DNA of 64,000 bases. Origin: Clostridium cadaveris. GTDB lineage: Bacteria > Bacillota > Clostridia > Clostridiales > Clostridiaceae. The notes beneath the pieces are model-generated. The model had not been told where the DNA came from. It worked only from the letters and a program-made list of their open reading frames with translations, and searched no databases. Shown in pieces: positions 63,997 to 64,000 of the stretch (its first letter is position 1; each line of letters begins with the position of its first letter). A program made the position numbers and the translations under genes. The stretch is from the NCBI RefSeq assembly GCF_020911725.1, contig NZ_CP076620.1, positions 3,555,348 through 3,619,347 of the forward strand, written 5' to 3'.

Positions 63997-64000
63997 CTTA

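Overview
The window looks like chromosome from a low-GC, anaerobic Clostridium (sensu stricto type). Supporting signs are AT-rich coding sequence, strong AGGAGG ribosome sites, Firmicute riboswitches and T-boxes, a lysine-fermentation operon, an [FeFe]-hydrogenase-like protein, and the conserved gene order rnpA-yidD-yidC-jag-mnmE-mnmG-rsmG-noc-soj-spo0J. That order places the right end of the window beside the replication origin. I do not name a species.

Layout. 1-2.7 kb: end of a MacB/LolCDE-type ABC exporter (partial FtsX-like permease and two ATPases). 2.7-11.7 kb: a lysine riboswitch followed by kal-kce-kdd-kamA-kamB-kamC-kamD-kamE, the central part of lysine fermentation to acetate and butyrate. 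11.7-14.9 kb: a decayed zone with a frameshifted small membrane gene, an FrhB-like iron-sulfur protein, an unknown membrane protein, and an ABC-F gene reduced to its two ends but still carrying its leader attenuator. 15-20 kb: livF-G-M-H-K under a leucine-specifier T-box. 20-26 kb: glpK, a hydrogenase-like protein lacking the proton-relay cysteine, and thrS under a threonine T-box. 26-31.7 kb: metNIQ under a SAM riboswitch, two yitT paralogues and a LUD-domain protein.

31.7-41 kb: an 8.1-kb GC-rich integrative mobilizable element has inserted into a chromosomal XRE/TPR regulator. The two halves of that gene lie at 31.76-32.71 kb and 40.79-40.91 kb and can be rejoined exactly across a shared CC dinucleotide. 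The element carries a large serine recombinase, a TnpW-like protein, a MobV relaxase, a RepA-N-like protein and a cysteine-rich protein. Its cargo is an XRE regulator, two GNAT acetyltransferases and an ANT(6) streptomycin adenylyltransferase.

41-64 kb: a nudix pseudogene, tRNA-Gly(CCC) and tRNA-Thr(CGU), and hsp18 with a CtsR-type operator. The origin-proximal housekeeping arm follows: dnaB, lonB, rplI, gdpP/yybT, yybS, a MazG-like gene, rpsR-ssb-rpsF, a DUF951 gene, mscS, a DUF3343 gene, a divergent cysteine desulfurase and yyaC, then spo0J/soj/noc with two perfect parS sites, then rsmG, mnmG, mnmE, jag, yidC, yidD and rnpA.

Most regulation visible here is by RNA leaders responding to lysine, leucine, threonine or SAM. 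The lysine leader is the most notable, because its alternative pairings read as an ON switch for a degradation operon.
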